In this document: positions 33,612 through 46,689 of the stretch, one piece after another | Layout of the letters: each line of letters begins with the position of its first letter | Position numbering within the stretch: position 1 is the first letter of the stretch | NCBI GenBank assembly: GCA_947579665.1 | Contig: CANPUZ010000050.1 | Location: 682,001-746,000 of the forward strand | Source of the DNA: Sympetrum striolatum | Taxonomy: Eukaryota; Arthropoda; Insecta; Odonata; Libellulidae | Length of the DNA: 64,000 bases | Direction: 5' to 3' | Translations under genes and position numbers: made by a program | Notes under the pieces: generated by a model | The model's input: the letters and a program-made list of their open reading frames with translations, nothing else | Told to the model about the DNA's origin: nothing | Databases searched by the model: none

Positions 33612-35532
33612 GGGCCATATTATGTAACTTGTCGGTTTGGAAGCAGTTGGTTCGATTTCAAATCCAACCGACTGGAGAGGAAACCGTGATCTCTCACCGA
33701 CTCGGCCTCTAAATCCTATTCTGTAGCATTGTCGGGCAGAAAACTACCAAACCGACTGCCCCCACCCACTTTAAGGGGAATCATCCGAGCATTTCCAAAA
33801 GTGACGGTCACGTGCTTCATCTCAACCAATGAGAGGGCAAACGAGTAGACAAATGAAGAATGAAACAAGGCGTGTAAAAGCAGATGTAAATATCGATGAT
33901 ATGTATGAAATTTTAGGTAACTAAGATTTGTTGTTGTCCTTTGTTGATTTCTTACTAAAGTTTTGAAAGAAATCTCACAGGGAAGATATTTATAATTGCG
34001 TTAGTTAGTTTGTATGGTCTTAAATGGTTGAATTTAACATAAATTGATAGCAGAAGATTTTCCAGTGCCCAAATTCGAGCACACTTATGGTAATAAAATA
34101 TCGATATCTAATATACTATCAGCCCTACAGTGAATCCCTAAATTTCGTAATTTTATTAACTGGAAGTCGGTGCGTGATTTTCAGAACTTAGTATCAGTGA
34201 AAGAAGTAGAAAATTAGTAAGTACATAGTACCTTCGATACACTCACTGACTGATTTCTTGGAGGTTAGATTTCCACGAATTCCTTGGGTGCTTCATAAAG
34301 TTATTGTTGGAACTGTTGCTGTCTTCAAGTCAGTTTACTATTGGTCAGCTAGTAAGACCTCGATTCGTATAAACGGATAGGTATCTTCTATTTTTTAATA
34401 TTTGCTACAAAAGCAAAATCCTCTCGTCTCCTTGTGAACCGAAGTACTGCAACTTTCGACTGTAGCACTTCCTTGTACGTAATTAATACTTGTAATTAGT
34501 TTCGCCTGGATTAACTTCACTCTACAAATATTATTCAATTATCTTGGCCTTTCATATATTGCTGAAATATATGATTTTAATGGAATCTAATGGTAAAATT
34601 GTGATTAATTTTCTAGTTTCACGGTGTTTGGGAGAAATTCTATATCTCCTTTACTACTGAAGATACAGATACCATTCTTACACCATATTATAGAGGAAGG
34701 ATTGCAGTTTATATATATGATAGCAATCTCTTCTAAGTGCTGCCATTTTGGAGAAAATTCTATCCAAAAACGACAAATTTTCGACGTTTTTCATCTGCTA
34801 CTAGAAAATTACCAAATTGTGTTTTAAAATGAACAAAAATTATACCATCCACGTCAGTTAAAAGTTAATCATTATACGTTTAAAAATTAGAAAATTCGAT
34901 TGCATGAAATCCTATGACTAGGTTTAATCTATTTCTCTATTATTTATAGTTTTCTTCAAGCGGGGTCATTATTTTTCCATAGTCGAGTCTCGCACGGGGA
35001 GACAGTAACATATGTAACGGATGTCAAGCATTTCCCAACACTTTACCTAATGAATTATTGATGGTTATTTACATTTATTATTAAAAGATTAAAACGTTTA
35101 TTTTATTCCACCTCCTTGGACAGATGCACGCTCCAAAAAACGTAGTACATACGTGCATCCATGTGTGCTATGGCGTACATCATTTTGCATCTAAAAGCTA
35201 GAATCGCATTCATTTTATGCGATCGCATGTCTTATTGCGGCTTTATTTTACATTCTGCTAATTACGGGTATTCAATTAACGCATTTGCCTTGATGATATT
35301 GTTAAATATGCACACACTTGCCACAGTTCGTCTGCTAACCGACTTACTCCTATCACTACCGACTCCTTTTCATTATCGGTAGAATTCTCCGGATTCTACC
35401 GACGATGGCTAGCCGTCGTACCGACGCAGGAGCTTCCAGAATAGCATCGAGAGCTCGCGGAGTCGGTTTGCGATCCCAACCGACTGCTTGGCTACCGTAC
35501 CGACGGGAAATGAGATACAGAATATGGCCCCT
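33610..35532. mobile_element. TIR element with CCGACT-rich ends
   Basis: Ends are GGGGCCATATTATGTAAC on the left and, inverted, GGGGCCATATTCTGTATC on the right (to 35532). Both subterminal zones are rich in CCGAC/GTCGG words, about a dozen between 33630-33760 and 35330-35510. The interior (1.5 kb) is AT-rich with no transposase frame. The left end directly abuts the hAT-like right end. Confidence 0.55.
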
Positions 35533-36130
35533 GGTCTTGGGCAAAATTAATGGTATTAAAAATGTTTTTCGGGGTTAATATATACTCAAGAGTCTTATAT
35601 AGGTACTAGCTACATTTAATCCACTTTCTTTTACTTTCAAATTCCAAAATTATTGATTTTTTTAATGTTGTGTGTGGGATTGTATTGCCTCAATGGTAGA
35701 TCTTTCTAAAAACGTCATTTCTAACTAAATTAATGGTTTGGAAACTTTTTTTTTATGGCTAATGTTTAGTAAACACTATGATATAAGCTCTAGATACGTT
35801 AAATCTACTTCAATTTGCTTTTAAATTCCACAATTATTGATTAAGTTAAGGTTGTATGTATGATACTGTGTCCTCAATGGTAGACCTTCATAAAGCGTAA
35901 TTGTATCATATAATCTTTCTAACAAGTTTTTCTTCTATTTTGTATTAAATATTCTAGACTAATAATTTCAAAGGAATATTTTGGTTCTCGGCCAAGTTTG
36001 GTACTACTGGATTAATTAATTTTTCTAGCCTAAACTAGATGAGGCTCGGAACTGCCGATTTCTCCCTTTATACAACTACTGTTTAATTATAAAACAAAAA
36101 TATTTGCATGAATACAAAGGTCATGAATTT
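35533..36130. other. Gene-free gap
   Basis: AT-rich. Two tandem diverged stretches (around 35600-35720 and 35790-35890) share CAATTATTGATT..GTTGTGTG/GTATG and TCAATGGTAGA, suggesting a two-unit repeat of about 190 bp. No gene. Confidence 0.45.
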
Positions 36131-36134
36131 GAAG

Positions 36135-36475
36135 TAAAAAATCTGATGTGGCCAACACATGACTTTCTCCATATTTATTGAAAACAGAAGCCTATGCCGG
36201 TAATATATAAATAACTCCTAAACAATGAGTGTTACAGGAAAATGTTTTATACAAAAGTTATAGTAAAGTACATTATCTATTATTTTTGTTATGAATTGTG
36301 TATTGTATTGCATTCTGACAGAGATATGTATGAAAAAGTGACAGACATGTTCGGGAAAAAAGTGAAAATGAACTCTATGGGCCCCAAAACATCTATTTCC
36401 GTCAAAATCTGGAGGTTGAATTGTTTTGCGAATACAATACTTTCTCCATACTACGTAAAGGGAGAAGGTAAAAAT
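36135..36475 (-). repeat. Family B repeat fragment with shared terminus
   Basis: Inverted relative to 5125. It runs from AATCTGATGTGGCCAACACA (a palindromic terminus also found at the end of the family A copy near 7256) to CTTTCTCCATACTACGTAAAG. It contains the AATAACTCCTAAACAATGAG and TCTATGGGCCCCAAAACATC stretches of family B. Confidence 0.65.
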
Positions 36476-36479
36476 TCCT

Positions 36480-37560
36480 GAACGTACTCATGTAGTGTGA
36501 AATTCATACTTGTGTGCACAAATTGGCACTCTAATGCAATTTTTTGTCCTTAGGCATTCTTGGTTTGACTCCTGGAATACATTCATAATGAATGCACACA
36601 AGAGTGGATCGAAAAAACTTTTTTTCAAAATCCGTCAACGGCTAGTGCTATTGCAAGTTTGCTATTGGTGGTTCTTATAACATATAGAAAATTTCAACTC
36701 GATAAAACCTATAAGATATTAAACGTAATAAATAGGTACAAAGCAACAAAGGAATGGACTAGAACGGAAAGAGGTACAGAAAAACTTGATTCTAAATTAA
36801 TTTGCCTCCTATTCTGGCCACATTGGAGGCAACTCTGCCCCATGCAGAAGCATATATGAGGCATATTGAGGCTTAAGTGACAGCTTTAGTCGCAAATGAC
36901 TTATCTTTATCCAAAAAATATTCGTTTGAACTGAACTAGAATTATTTTTGGCAATTTATAAGGTTTGATGCTGAAATTTCGAAAATTCAAGGTAAAAATT
37001 TTCACATCTGATAGTATTTGATATGAAAAGAAAATTATATCAGTAATGTGGGTGTTCCACTTTTGCTGGGTGATACATTTCTATCAGAAGAAAAGGCAGA
37101 ATGACCCACCCTACTGTCTAACCAACATTGGTAACATTTCTGTATATTTAGCTTATTTTGAAGAATTTTGAAAAATGAGAATCCATTTTCCTTGATTCGG
37201 ATAAACTAAATATTTGATATGAAGCAGCAGCACAGCAATATAGGTAAATTTTTGCTATTAAATCACTTTGGAAACATTGAGAAACCATCAGGAAAAAATG
37301 CAAGATTATATTAATTTATATGAAGAAGGTGAGAATATTTAACAATTGCAATAACTGGTACATAATATTCTTTTATTATAAGTGAAATTGATTGAATTTT
37401 ATGCAATCAGATTCTTAGGAAACAGGATTTTTTCTCAACTTTAAATTTATACTACATTGCAAACATCCTCATCGGACTGTTCTCGCTAAACCATAAATTA
37501 TGTCATTAAGTATCTATCAGGAGAAATTAGAAAAGGGACAAACATAGCCAGTATAAGGAT
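36480..37560. other. Gene-free stretch 3' of the ZAD gene
   Basis: No exon supported; the short frame at 36659-36859 has no motif. Confidence 0.5.
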
Positions 37561-37561
37561 T

Positions 37562-40500
37562 TTATTCTTTTCTCAAATGAAACAATTCATGCACTGTCTT
37601 CCCATGTTTAGTCTTGAATCTCTTATCACAAGTATCACATGAAAATGATCTCTCTGACGAGTGAATAAGCAAATGGGTAGTCAGATCACTCTTCTGATTA
37701 AAGCATTTAGAGCACACTTTGCATTTAAACGGCTTCTCCTTGGTATGAATTCTTACGTGTTTCCTAAGATCAGCATTACCCTTAAAACATTTCCCACGAA
37801 AGATACATTTGTATTTATCACTATGCGAATTGGAATGTGCACGTAACCCTTTTCTGGTACTAAAATTCTTTGCACAATCACCACAACTGTACTGATTTCT
37901 CTTGCTTCCATTCTTACTATTTCCAAAAGTCTTTTTGTCCCTAATGTGTCTCAGCTCATGTAAATACCATAAAGTATCCTGCTTAAATGTTTTTTTTACA
38001 TACATTACAACTAAAAGGTCTTTCATCATTATGAACCCTTACATGATAGCCCATATGCCGTTTTGATGTGAAACTTTTTTCACAAATATCACAAATGAAC
38101 CCACTCTTCCTCTTAGAAAGAGGTGCTTTAAAATGAAACAGTTCTGATTCTGTATCATTCAGAATACTTTCCGAGAGCTCAACAGATGTTGTTTCCTCTT
38201 CTGGTACAACTTCAACCTTTGAGACTTCCTCAGTTATCCCTTCATTGGCATCTCTGATTACAAAAGAGTTATCTTCTGTAGTGCGAATGCTCTCTCCCTC
38301 AATTGAATTTACATCAATATCTTCTGAAGCATCCAAACTTAAAAGATTCTTTGAATCTGATGACATAGTGGACTGAAATGAAGAATATTAGTAATTAGTA
38401 TCAATATGAAACATGTCAAAGTAATTCTGATTAAGAATGAAACAAGTCCTTAGGAATACAAAAGAAGGAGACTGAAGAAGAGAATTGAAAATATCAAGAA
38501 AGAAAGAAAATGTGGAATTCTTTGTCCACTTTAGAACATGAAGAAAAGAAATATAAATGCAAGACAGCTCATTATAAATTAAATTAAACTGAATATACAT
38601 TTATATTATAAAAAATAATAGACATTTTATACAACACCATGGCATGAATGGCATATTATCCATTTCCAATGCAAAAAGATAATGAAATAGTTTGTTTTTA
38701 AAAACAGACAATGAATAGGAATCTTACATAACATTAGGAATGCTATTCCATAGCTTTGCCAAAGCAATGCAAAATGATTTTTGGTATGCAGTGGTTCTGT
38801 GTTTTGGGATGAGTAAGAAGTGGAGAGCCATTCTGGTTGTTAAATTAATCATTTTATCCCTAAAAATCGATACTAGCATTCCAGTATTTTATATCTATAA
38901 AGACCTTAAAAATATGATCCAAGCATATATTTTCTTCTAGTTTTTACCTTTATCGATGCAAGATTGGCAAAGTAATGAGTAATATGATCATCCTATTTTA
39001 CTTTCTCCATATAATTAAAATAGATAATGTATTGTTTTCATCGAATTAAAATATCTGTGAGATTTCAATGGAAATACATGTTTTGGGGTCCCTAGAACAC
39101 GTTTTGACCATTTTGCAATGATGTATGTATGTGTGTGTGTGTGTGTGTATGAATGATGTATGTGTGTTTGTGGGCACTCTAACTTAAAAACTATTAGTCG
39201 TATCAATACCAAACTTCATATATAGTGCTGTGGTGTGTGCTGTCAGAGTTTAAATGTTTTTGGAGTAAATCGGTAAACCGGAAGTCTAGCTTTATTCTTC
39301 AAAGGTAATTGCTTTTTTGCAAAATATCTCCATAAATGTGATATTTAGGGTACATACTATTGTTTATAAAAGTTTCAGAAAATCCAATTAACTATAACTT
39401 TTGTATGAAACATATTTTTGTATCACAGATTTTTTAGGAGTTATTCGTGAAATACTGATAAACTGGAAGTTGCTGATTATTTACTTTGTAGGCGCTCTAA
39501 CATGAAAACTGTTAGTCGTATCAACACCAAATTTCTTATATAGCACTTTGGTTGGTGTTGTGACGAGTTTTAGTTTTTGGGGGTAAATCGGTTAACCGGA
39601 AGTTGAGCTTTATTAATCGAAGCTTGTTTCTGTTTTTGCAAAATTCCTCCATTAATCTGACTTTTAGGTATATACAGTTATCTACAAGATTTACTTCTTC
39701 ATTCAATTCTTCAAGATATATTTTGACTACTTCCTTCAATAAAATTTGACAGATATATATTTAAATAGGATTTAGTAATCATAAATATTCCTAAGATTCC
39801 ATTCCAAAATATCAAGGGTTATATCTAAACAGTCATGACTCTGAGAAATTGACATATTTCACAAACAAGAGTTGATAAATAATAGAAGATATATGATAAT
39901 TACTACACCCTTATTGTAATTACCTGAATTGCACCAACTTCATCATTAATCGGCTCACTCACCTCTTGCTTAACCTCTACGTCTAACCCTTGTAATACCT
40001 ATTTTGAATTAAATTAAATTGAAGTCGATTAAATGATTTATCAAAAGTAATTAATACAAAGAAAAGGTTTTCACGATATGTACAACGACAAAGTCAAATC
40101 TCAAGCAACTCCAATAATTTTTATGTTATTATTTTCCAGTGAAAGTTAAAAGAATTATCAACAAATGCAATGCTCACCACTTTCGACGAACCTGACCCAT
40201 TATCAATATTCATAATGTTCTCGTCATCATGCAAATCTGGTTCAATTGCTTTTCCCTAAAGGAAACATACAGTAATGTGAATATATCAAATTCAGAAAAT
40301 AACATTTGATTATCAAAAAGCTACTAAATATTTTATTCACCTCAATATCGATTGCCTCTTTTTTTAACTCTTTTGGCATCTGCCACTCTTCAATATCAAT
40401 TTCTTCATTAGCTGGAACCTAGAAAAATATTAAAATTTCCACTAAGTTCTCAATAAAATTTTAATTACTGAAACTGTGAAATGCTCATTAACAATTTAAA

Positions 40501-41525
40501 CACCAATAGCAGCGTAACATATAAATGAAACTAGTTTATTTCCTATATATGTATAAGTTAATAAATTGTAAATAATAACAAAACAAAAGTTAGAAAACAA
40601 CTAAGGCATCTATAAGTATTGTAATTCAATTTTACATGTGCCGAATATACATCATTTAGGAAAATAGCGAAAGTAATATTTATCCCTTATATCCATTTCA
40701 ACTTCAAAACATTTACTTGATAATATATGTTTCCATAAACTTACCGAATGTGCAGAATCCGATTCCACGGACGAGTCATCATTCTCTCTATTGCTAAAAT
40801 CTCCCATTGAAAGCTAAAAGTATATCAAAGTATAACAAATTATCGGAATGTACTTGAGATATACGGGAATACATATCAAAACTAAAATAGAATATTCCAA
40901 TAGAATTAGAAACAGTACTCACCTCGTTCAATAATTTCACGATTTCTGCCTTAGCAAAATGGACATTCTTTTTATAGCTGTAGAATTCCTGCACTTTCCA
41001 CAAACACGGAGAACATATTCGGGGCGGCAGGCCGTCGCCGGGGCATATCTATTGAATAGAAATGATAATGCTTCATCAACTAAAGAAAATCACACGTAAC
41101 AGCGATGTCTATTTACTCATTGGAATTAAATTGCCAAGTAGAAAACTTGCAGAAATCATTTATGTAAGCAATTGGCACAAGAATTAAAATAAAAATCTCA
41201 ATATGAACATGAAATGGAGAGATTGGTTTCGTGCGTAATAATGATGAGATAAAAGTAAACAAATATATCGTACATAAAATTCAAACTAATGAAATAAAAA
41301 GGAGCACATGCATGAATAGAGCCGAGTAGTGTTTCTTAGACCATAAACTTATAACACAACAACGTTACCTAATATATATCACAACAAACTAACCTGCAAA
41401 TCGTATACAAAGTTCAACGCACTGTAGACCAGATCCCCACTTGGAGACTGGCTAGCGAAGATATCATTGAGGGAATAATTCTCCTTCAGGCAAAGCCTAC
41501 AGCAGTTTATAACTATTTCTCCCAT
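37562..41525 (-). CDS. ZAD C2H2 zinc-finger transcription factor (frame broken at one A-run)
   Basis: Seven coding exons in matching phase 0: 41525-41394, 41048-40923, 40813-40745, 40418-40341, 40255-40178, 39998-39924 and 38372-37562. Exons 1-2 encode a ZAD domain: CRLCL near residue 9, FVYDLQ, then ICSPCLWKVQEFYSYK; its four cysteines bind one zinc and the domain dimerises. Exons 3-6 are an acidic linker. The last exon holds six C2H2 fingers (about residues 280-450): CDIC, CNVC, CGDC, a degenerate CIFR finger, CKVC and CDTC. After the second finger's first cysteines a run of eight A (37990-37997) shifts the frame; removing one base makes the exon 810 bp and continues the finger. Total would be about 455 aa. 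AATAAA overlaps the stop codon. Members act in the nucleus as sequence-specific regulators. The shift is either an assembly error or a recent null allele. Confidence 0.85.
38999..39720 (+). repeat. Family B repeat copy
   Basis: It starts TTTACTTTCTCCATATAAT and carries TACATGTTTTGGGGTCCCTA, GTCGTATCAATACCAAACTTC and CCGGAAGT modules in the order of the copy at 5125-5960. It lies antisense in the ZAD gene intron. Confidence 0.7.
39130..39149. repeat. TG/CA microsatellite
   Basis: About ten TG dinucleotides, preceded by ATGTATGTAT, inside the family B copy. The copy at 5125 has only GTGTGTCTGTG at this place, so the run grew locally. Confidence 0.85.
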
Positions 41526-43678
41526 ATTCGGAAAGAATTAGAGATTAATTGGAGGCAAATATATTAATCCTCTAATTTTTGTGAACAATGCGAAGAGAAT
41601 GTCTCCGTTCTTATTAATAACGAAAGAAGTACTACACCAGACCATAGATATAGAGAAAAGTATAAAATAGTCAGTGTAACGAGAAAAAAAATGACGATTT
41701 GAGAGTGACTTAACCATCAACATCTACTTCCAACCGTTAATTCCTAATAGATTCTTAACAAGAAACACGATTTACCCAGTGGTAAACACGCTGTCATTTG
41801 TTTGAAATTGGTCCTTTGCCGTTTCTGCCGCTAAATCCCCCTTTAAAATACACAGGGAAAAATAGATGGCACTGCTTGTCTCAGTGTCCAAGAGAGATAA
41901 GAACTTTATTTCTTTCTCTATTCATGCTCCAGCAGCATAGCCAATCCAATTTTGAAAATGTTGCTCATTAACTCTTTTAGTGACTAATAATTCGCTTAAA
42001 AGTAGAAATGGATTAATTAAGCTTAAATTTGTATCTCATATTATAAGAATACTAGTTCAAAAACAAGAAAAATTAAATATATAATAGAAATAATAGTTTT
42101 TTTACTACTAGATCCTTCTGCAATTCTATGATGAATTAAATAAAATATGCAATGTCAAGAGTATCTAGAAGAGAGTCAAATCAATAGAAAAGGTTCCATT
42201 GAGTTCGAGATGTCTTAAACCAAATCCATTTTAACTAAAATGAATAAAAAATTTGCTAAATTTAATGGTTACATCGTTACATTGGCTACCATGGGGCGAA
42301 AGGTGTTGTGCGTGATTTGAGAAGTTAACTGTTCGCAAATTGCATGTCAAGGCCTGAGTTAAACTTTATATCTGAATCCTTATTTTGCGAAGATGAAGCA
42401 TAATTGCATGATATCTGACTAAATGTTTTGCATGTGATCATCATACTGTCACATTCTGTGCATTTTCTCGGATAAAGTAACCGTAGGTAAATTAATTTTG
42501 ATAATATGTAATGGGACCGTTAAGAGTTTGTAAAACACGATTGTGCATAGATGTCAAAATGGTGAAAAGGCGAAGTTTTTCTTAATACTATACTATTTAC
42601 ACAATTTAAGGATATGTACTTTATCACCAAAATACATGACTACGTTGTAAGGCGGTATTTGGGCATTATGTTAGTTATTAACATGTATGTATCAATTCTT
42701 ACATAGCTACGCGAATAATTAGGGTGAGCATCTGTTTTCTTTATAAATAACGTATGCATATTTATGTTGCTATAATATTCAAAAAGTATTATGGCGTTGC
42801 CATTTGCACAAGTGTTTATTTAACAATGTTATCCTTTAGGTACTCGATAACTTAAATATGCCTCTTGTGTTGTGCATCCAGGACAGCTCTAGTATGATGA
42901 TTTTCGGAAAGAAATAGTGCAAACCTGACGTTAAGAAGTAAAATGATCTTCATTCACGATTAGTATCCATTTATAAAAATATCTTAATTATATTATCTTC
43001 GTAAGCATTCTGGTATGAACCTTTGCTGTACCTAGAATACATGCAATTAATTTCCTAGCTATGAAAATGAATGTTCTCTCATTGTTTGTAATAAAACAGA
43101 ACCATGAAAATCCATGCATAGTTTGGTGCTGTTACTAAGTTCTTTTGAAATTCTTACTATCATTAGGCCCATAAATTTGGGTCAGCATTCCAGATGATCG
43201 ATTAAGTCGTATGGTATCCAGTCACCTGATGGCAGGATATTCAGTTGGTTAGTAAATTGTAGCACTTAAAATGTTTATTAATTGTATTGTTTATTGCATC
43301 TTAAATTACTGTATAATGTATATATTCCTAAATTAATGAAGTCAATTGTTTTCTTTCAAACCTCCACAAGGTTTGGCTTCCTTTCCAGCACCTGCAACAT
43401 CTAGGTTTCCAAATTTGTGAACAATATCTTGGACTCAGTGAGTGAAACTCCATTAATAGGGTATTTGAAGTGCCTAAAAGTTAATTGATTGCTTGGAAGT
43501 CGGTGATTACCATATTGACTATTATGAAGATCACATGGGTTAAGGTTAGTGTAATGAAGAGAATGAAGTAACTGTCTACTTCATGGCTTCATTTGTTAAA
43601 GTTGTTTATTTTTGTTTAATTGTTAGAATTCTGCATTGTTGACTTGGTACTGTACTAGAGCAGACATATTGAAATAAA
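41526..43678. other. Gene-free stretch upstream of the ZAD gene
   Basis: I see no exon. The 5' end and promoter of the ZAD gene must lie in its first few hundred bases, but no clear TATA or initiator stands out. Confidence 0.5.
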
Positions 43679-43971
43679 TACCGTGTTTTCCCTGCGTCTT
43701 ATATGTGAAGGTTCAATCTCCACAGGTTAACTTTCAATACTTAATGCTATTTTAAGCACAGATGGTCTGTACTACCTATTTCATAATTGCATTCAATGAT
43801 TGTGTTAATATTTGGCTTTTAGGAAATGTGACAACTAAAAGGAACTACATTTTAAGTTATTGTGGTACTGCGCTTTCGCACGGACTATTAAAACTTTTTC
43901 CTTGTAAGAGGCCAACTTAATGAGGGTGCGTCTTTTACGCTGGTGCGTCTTATATGCTGTCAAATACGGTA
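43679..43971. mobile_element. Short TA-flanked MITE (Tc1/pogo-like ends)
   Basis: Ends read TACCGTGTTTTCC and, inverted, TACCGTATTTGACAGC, with TA at each border. Inside are GCGTCTTATATG words near both ends, typical of pogo/Tigger-like short elements. About 290 bp, no frame. Confidence 0.45.
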
Positions 43972-44528
43972 GTTAGTTAGGTTTTGTGTTCTCAACATGT
44001 AACTTGTCATGTTTATCTATCCAAATTCTTACATGTCTTAAGAGGAGTAATTAACGCGTTTTAAATAGACAACAACAACAATATCATTAACATCCCTTTT
44101 ATGATTTCCCAACTTTATAAAGAAGGCTGTGGATAGAAAGTTGTATTATTTGTATGAGGAAATAAAGACCATTGCGGATGAGCAGATGTACAAACCCCCG
44201 CAAAAATATCTTAAATTTTTCAGAAATTAGTTTCGAGATTTTCTGAGTTTTATGTTTAGCGTGAAATATAAGGTTAGGGATACATTATTTAAGAAAAGGG
44301 TTCGGGCGCAAATCTTGCAACACCGCCGTAGCCCAGAACCGTTACCTAGGCCAGAGCCTCTTATCCCTCAATGAAACAAGAATAACACACTCCTTCCTGC
44401 TGGCATCAACACAAGGTTCCTATGCACGTTCTTCCTAAATCAAGCACGAGGAACTTCTCATGCCTGTCACGCTTGGACTAAAAGCCGTCGAATACGTCTA
44501 TTTACCTCAACTCCAGCTTGAATACACG
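43972..44528. other. Gene-free gap
   Basis: No exon. A slightly GC-richer patch around 44300-44500 (CACCGCCGTAGCCCAGAACC) stands out but shows no frame. Confidence 0.4.
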
Positions 44529-46330
44529 AGTAAAATGCTGCTTGCATTCTGCACGCAAAAGGTAAAGTTTTTGTAAAAATATAGTAATTGGTCATCAGCA
44601 TGGAGAGCAGTCATACATCTTAGCGGTAATAAACGAAAAATTTAATTTCCGAATTTCTCAACCCAGGACCTTTTGAAATATATCCTTGCAAATAACGTTG
44701 AAGAAGATGAATTTTCAGCTAAGTGCAAAATTAATATGAAATATGAATCAGGTCTTTAACTACTTTTTAATACGTGCTTAATTTCCCATTTATTTGTTAT
44801 GGGAGATCGTTTGGCGTGGCCTGGTTTGAACCTAAGATAACTATGGTTAAAAATTAATTTTTTATATAACATAGTATAAATATTCATCAACGTGGCACCT
44901 CTATATCTTTATTTTTAACAGGAGAGTTTTGCACCGGCCTGATATCGAACCATGGATACTTAATGCAATAGTTTCTACTGTTTCTGTTAGATCTGAAAAA
45001 TGTCTCTTAGCTCCTTTAATTTGAGTTCTATTTCTAAGCAGAAATATTTCTTTTTATCCTAAAAATTGGCGCAATGCATTTTTATCTGTCACATATTACA
45101 CCGAATTTCGAGATTTAAAAAAAATCCCGGAATGACAAAGAATTGAAATTCAGGAATTCAACAAATGAAAAAAATATCTATTGAATCTTCTAAAGAATTT
45201 TTTCGAAAATGACCCTGATTTCCAATTTAGACTGGTGTAAATATATACTTCAAAGTGCTTAGAGATGTAGTCAATAGGAAACCCAATCTCTATATATCTC
45301 TAGGCACCTTGATTTTGAATTCTATGTCTTTCCGGATAGTATTTTTTATGTAATAGTTGGCGCAATGCAATCTAACGGGAAAATTCGTGATTTTGGGGGC
45401 ATCTAATTTCGAACCCATGATAGTTAGGAAGGATATCTGATTTTTCCTGGGGATATGAGTTTGGGCCATTTACGAAAATATAAGCTGCCCAATCCTTCCA
45501 GAAGTTTGGCCCCTGAATTTGTATCTTCCTACATATATGAATCAGTGAATCAGGAAAAGCGTCGACACATAATAGATAGATGTATGCATATATTTATCCG
45601 AGGAAGGGATTATATCTAATAGTTATAAACGAGTAAGGTATGCTAATGGAAAGTTATTTTTGAGCAAGTCATTTTGAGTAAAAAGCCTAGAAACTAATCA
45701 TCACCATGCTAAATAATCCTTTATCTCATCGGCTAAGAGTTCACAATTACTTTTAAAATTTCTACAATGTATACCTTACAGAAAAATCGGGATGAACCTG
45801 GCGTCAACCTCAAGACGTTTTGGGTTACATTTCATCCATATAAAATAAGATGATAATATTCTATGTGCGAAATGTAAGGTCTCAACCTGCGCCCTCCTTT
45901 TCCTATATATTCACAACACACAAGATATTCTCCTATAAAGGAGAATATCTTGTGAGCCCTGTTGTCGAATGTAGGATAGTTAAGGAAACATTTTAATGCT
46001 TTTCTTAAAAATACGGATATCTATCGATATAAAAAGCGCAAAAGCTATATCTTACAGGTAATTTCTCCGTAAAAATATACCTCCAATGTATTATTAATTG
46101 GACAAATTTTCACCGGTCTAGCATCGAACGAAGGATCATTTTTGAAGAATTCTCTCCAATTTCTGTTAAATATTCACAACTCTCGGAATCATAAATAAGA
46201 GTAATCTATCTTTCTGGTAAGAACTTTTTAAATAATCCCGAAAACTTGCCTTCCTTTCGGAAAGTAGGCAATTTCAGGGCCTCCTGGTTTCGAACCTCTG
46301 ACAGTTAAGAACTACTTTTGAATGTTTTCT
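44529..46330 (+). repeat. Family A related repeats, diverged units
   Basis: It starts GTAAAATGCTGCTTGCATTC, as the other family A copies do. Inverted B-box-like words follow at irregular intervals: AACCCAGG (about 44659), TTGAACCTAAG (44826), ATCGAACCATGG (44944), TTCGAACCCATG (45409), ATCGAACGAAGG (46123) and TTCGAACCTCTG (46288). An end like GAAAAGCGTCGACACATAAT occurs near 45560, so there are probably two fused copies. This is a distinct, older subfamily. Confidence 0.55.
45919..45954. repeat. Perfect 16-bp hairpin
   Basis: Arms CACAAGATATTCTCCT and AGGAGAATATCTTGTG with a four-base loop ATAA. It lies inside diverged family A sequence. Confidence 0.8.
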
Positions 46331-46689
46331 TTGCTTTGAATATCCCTTAACTTTCCATACATTGTATTGTTTTGAATGGCCCTAACAGAGCAGCAACAAA
46401 CCGATGATTGAACAGTCGATACTTGTGAGCTATCGTAGTCGTTGGGAAATAACTATTTACGGCTCTTTTCTCAGGATGAATTATATAAGCGACGTATGTT
46501 TTACCGACTGCTAAAATCGCATACACCATGTGTAAATAACTTTTTACCAAATAAGATTAACGGGCATCATTAACGAAGCATTGCTTGTAATCAAGATCGG
46601 TAAGTTGAGTAAGATAATAGATTCCATCCAAAACACAAGGAAGCTCTGCGGAGGATCTGCTGCGGTACACAGGGCGAAGGTATTGTTTC

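Larger units (their letters stand above)
38373..39923 (-). other. Intron 6 of the ZAD gene, containing repeats
   Basis: The largest intron of the gene (1.55 kb) carries a family B repeat at 38999-39720 and a TG microsatellite. No exon is seen. Confidence 0.6.

Noticed and set aside
33655..33760. Coding or structural RNA at the CCGACT-rich patch
   Set aside because: The matching inverted ends at 33610 and 35532 show that it is a transposon subterminal zone.
39015..39212. 65-codon frame with a His/Thr run
   Set aside because: Produced by the TG microsatellite in a family B repeat.
40794..41003. Independent small protein on the minus strand
   Set aside because: It is exon 2 of the ZAD gene read on into its intron.
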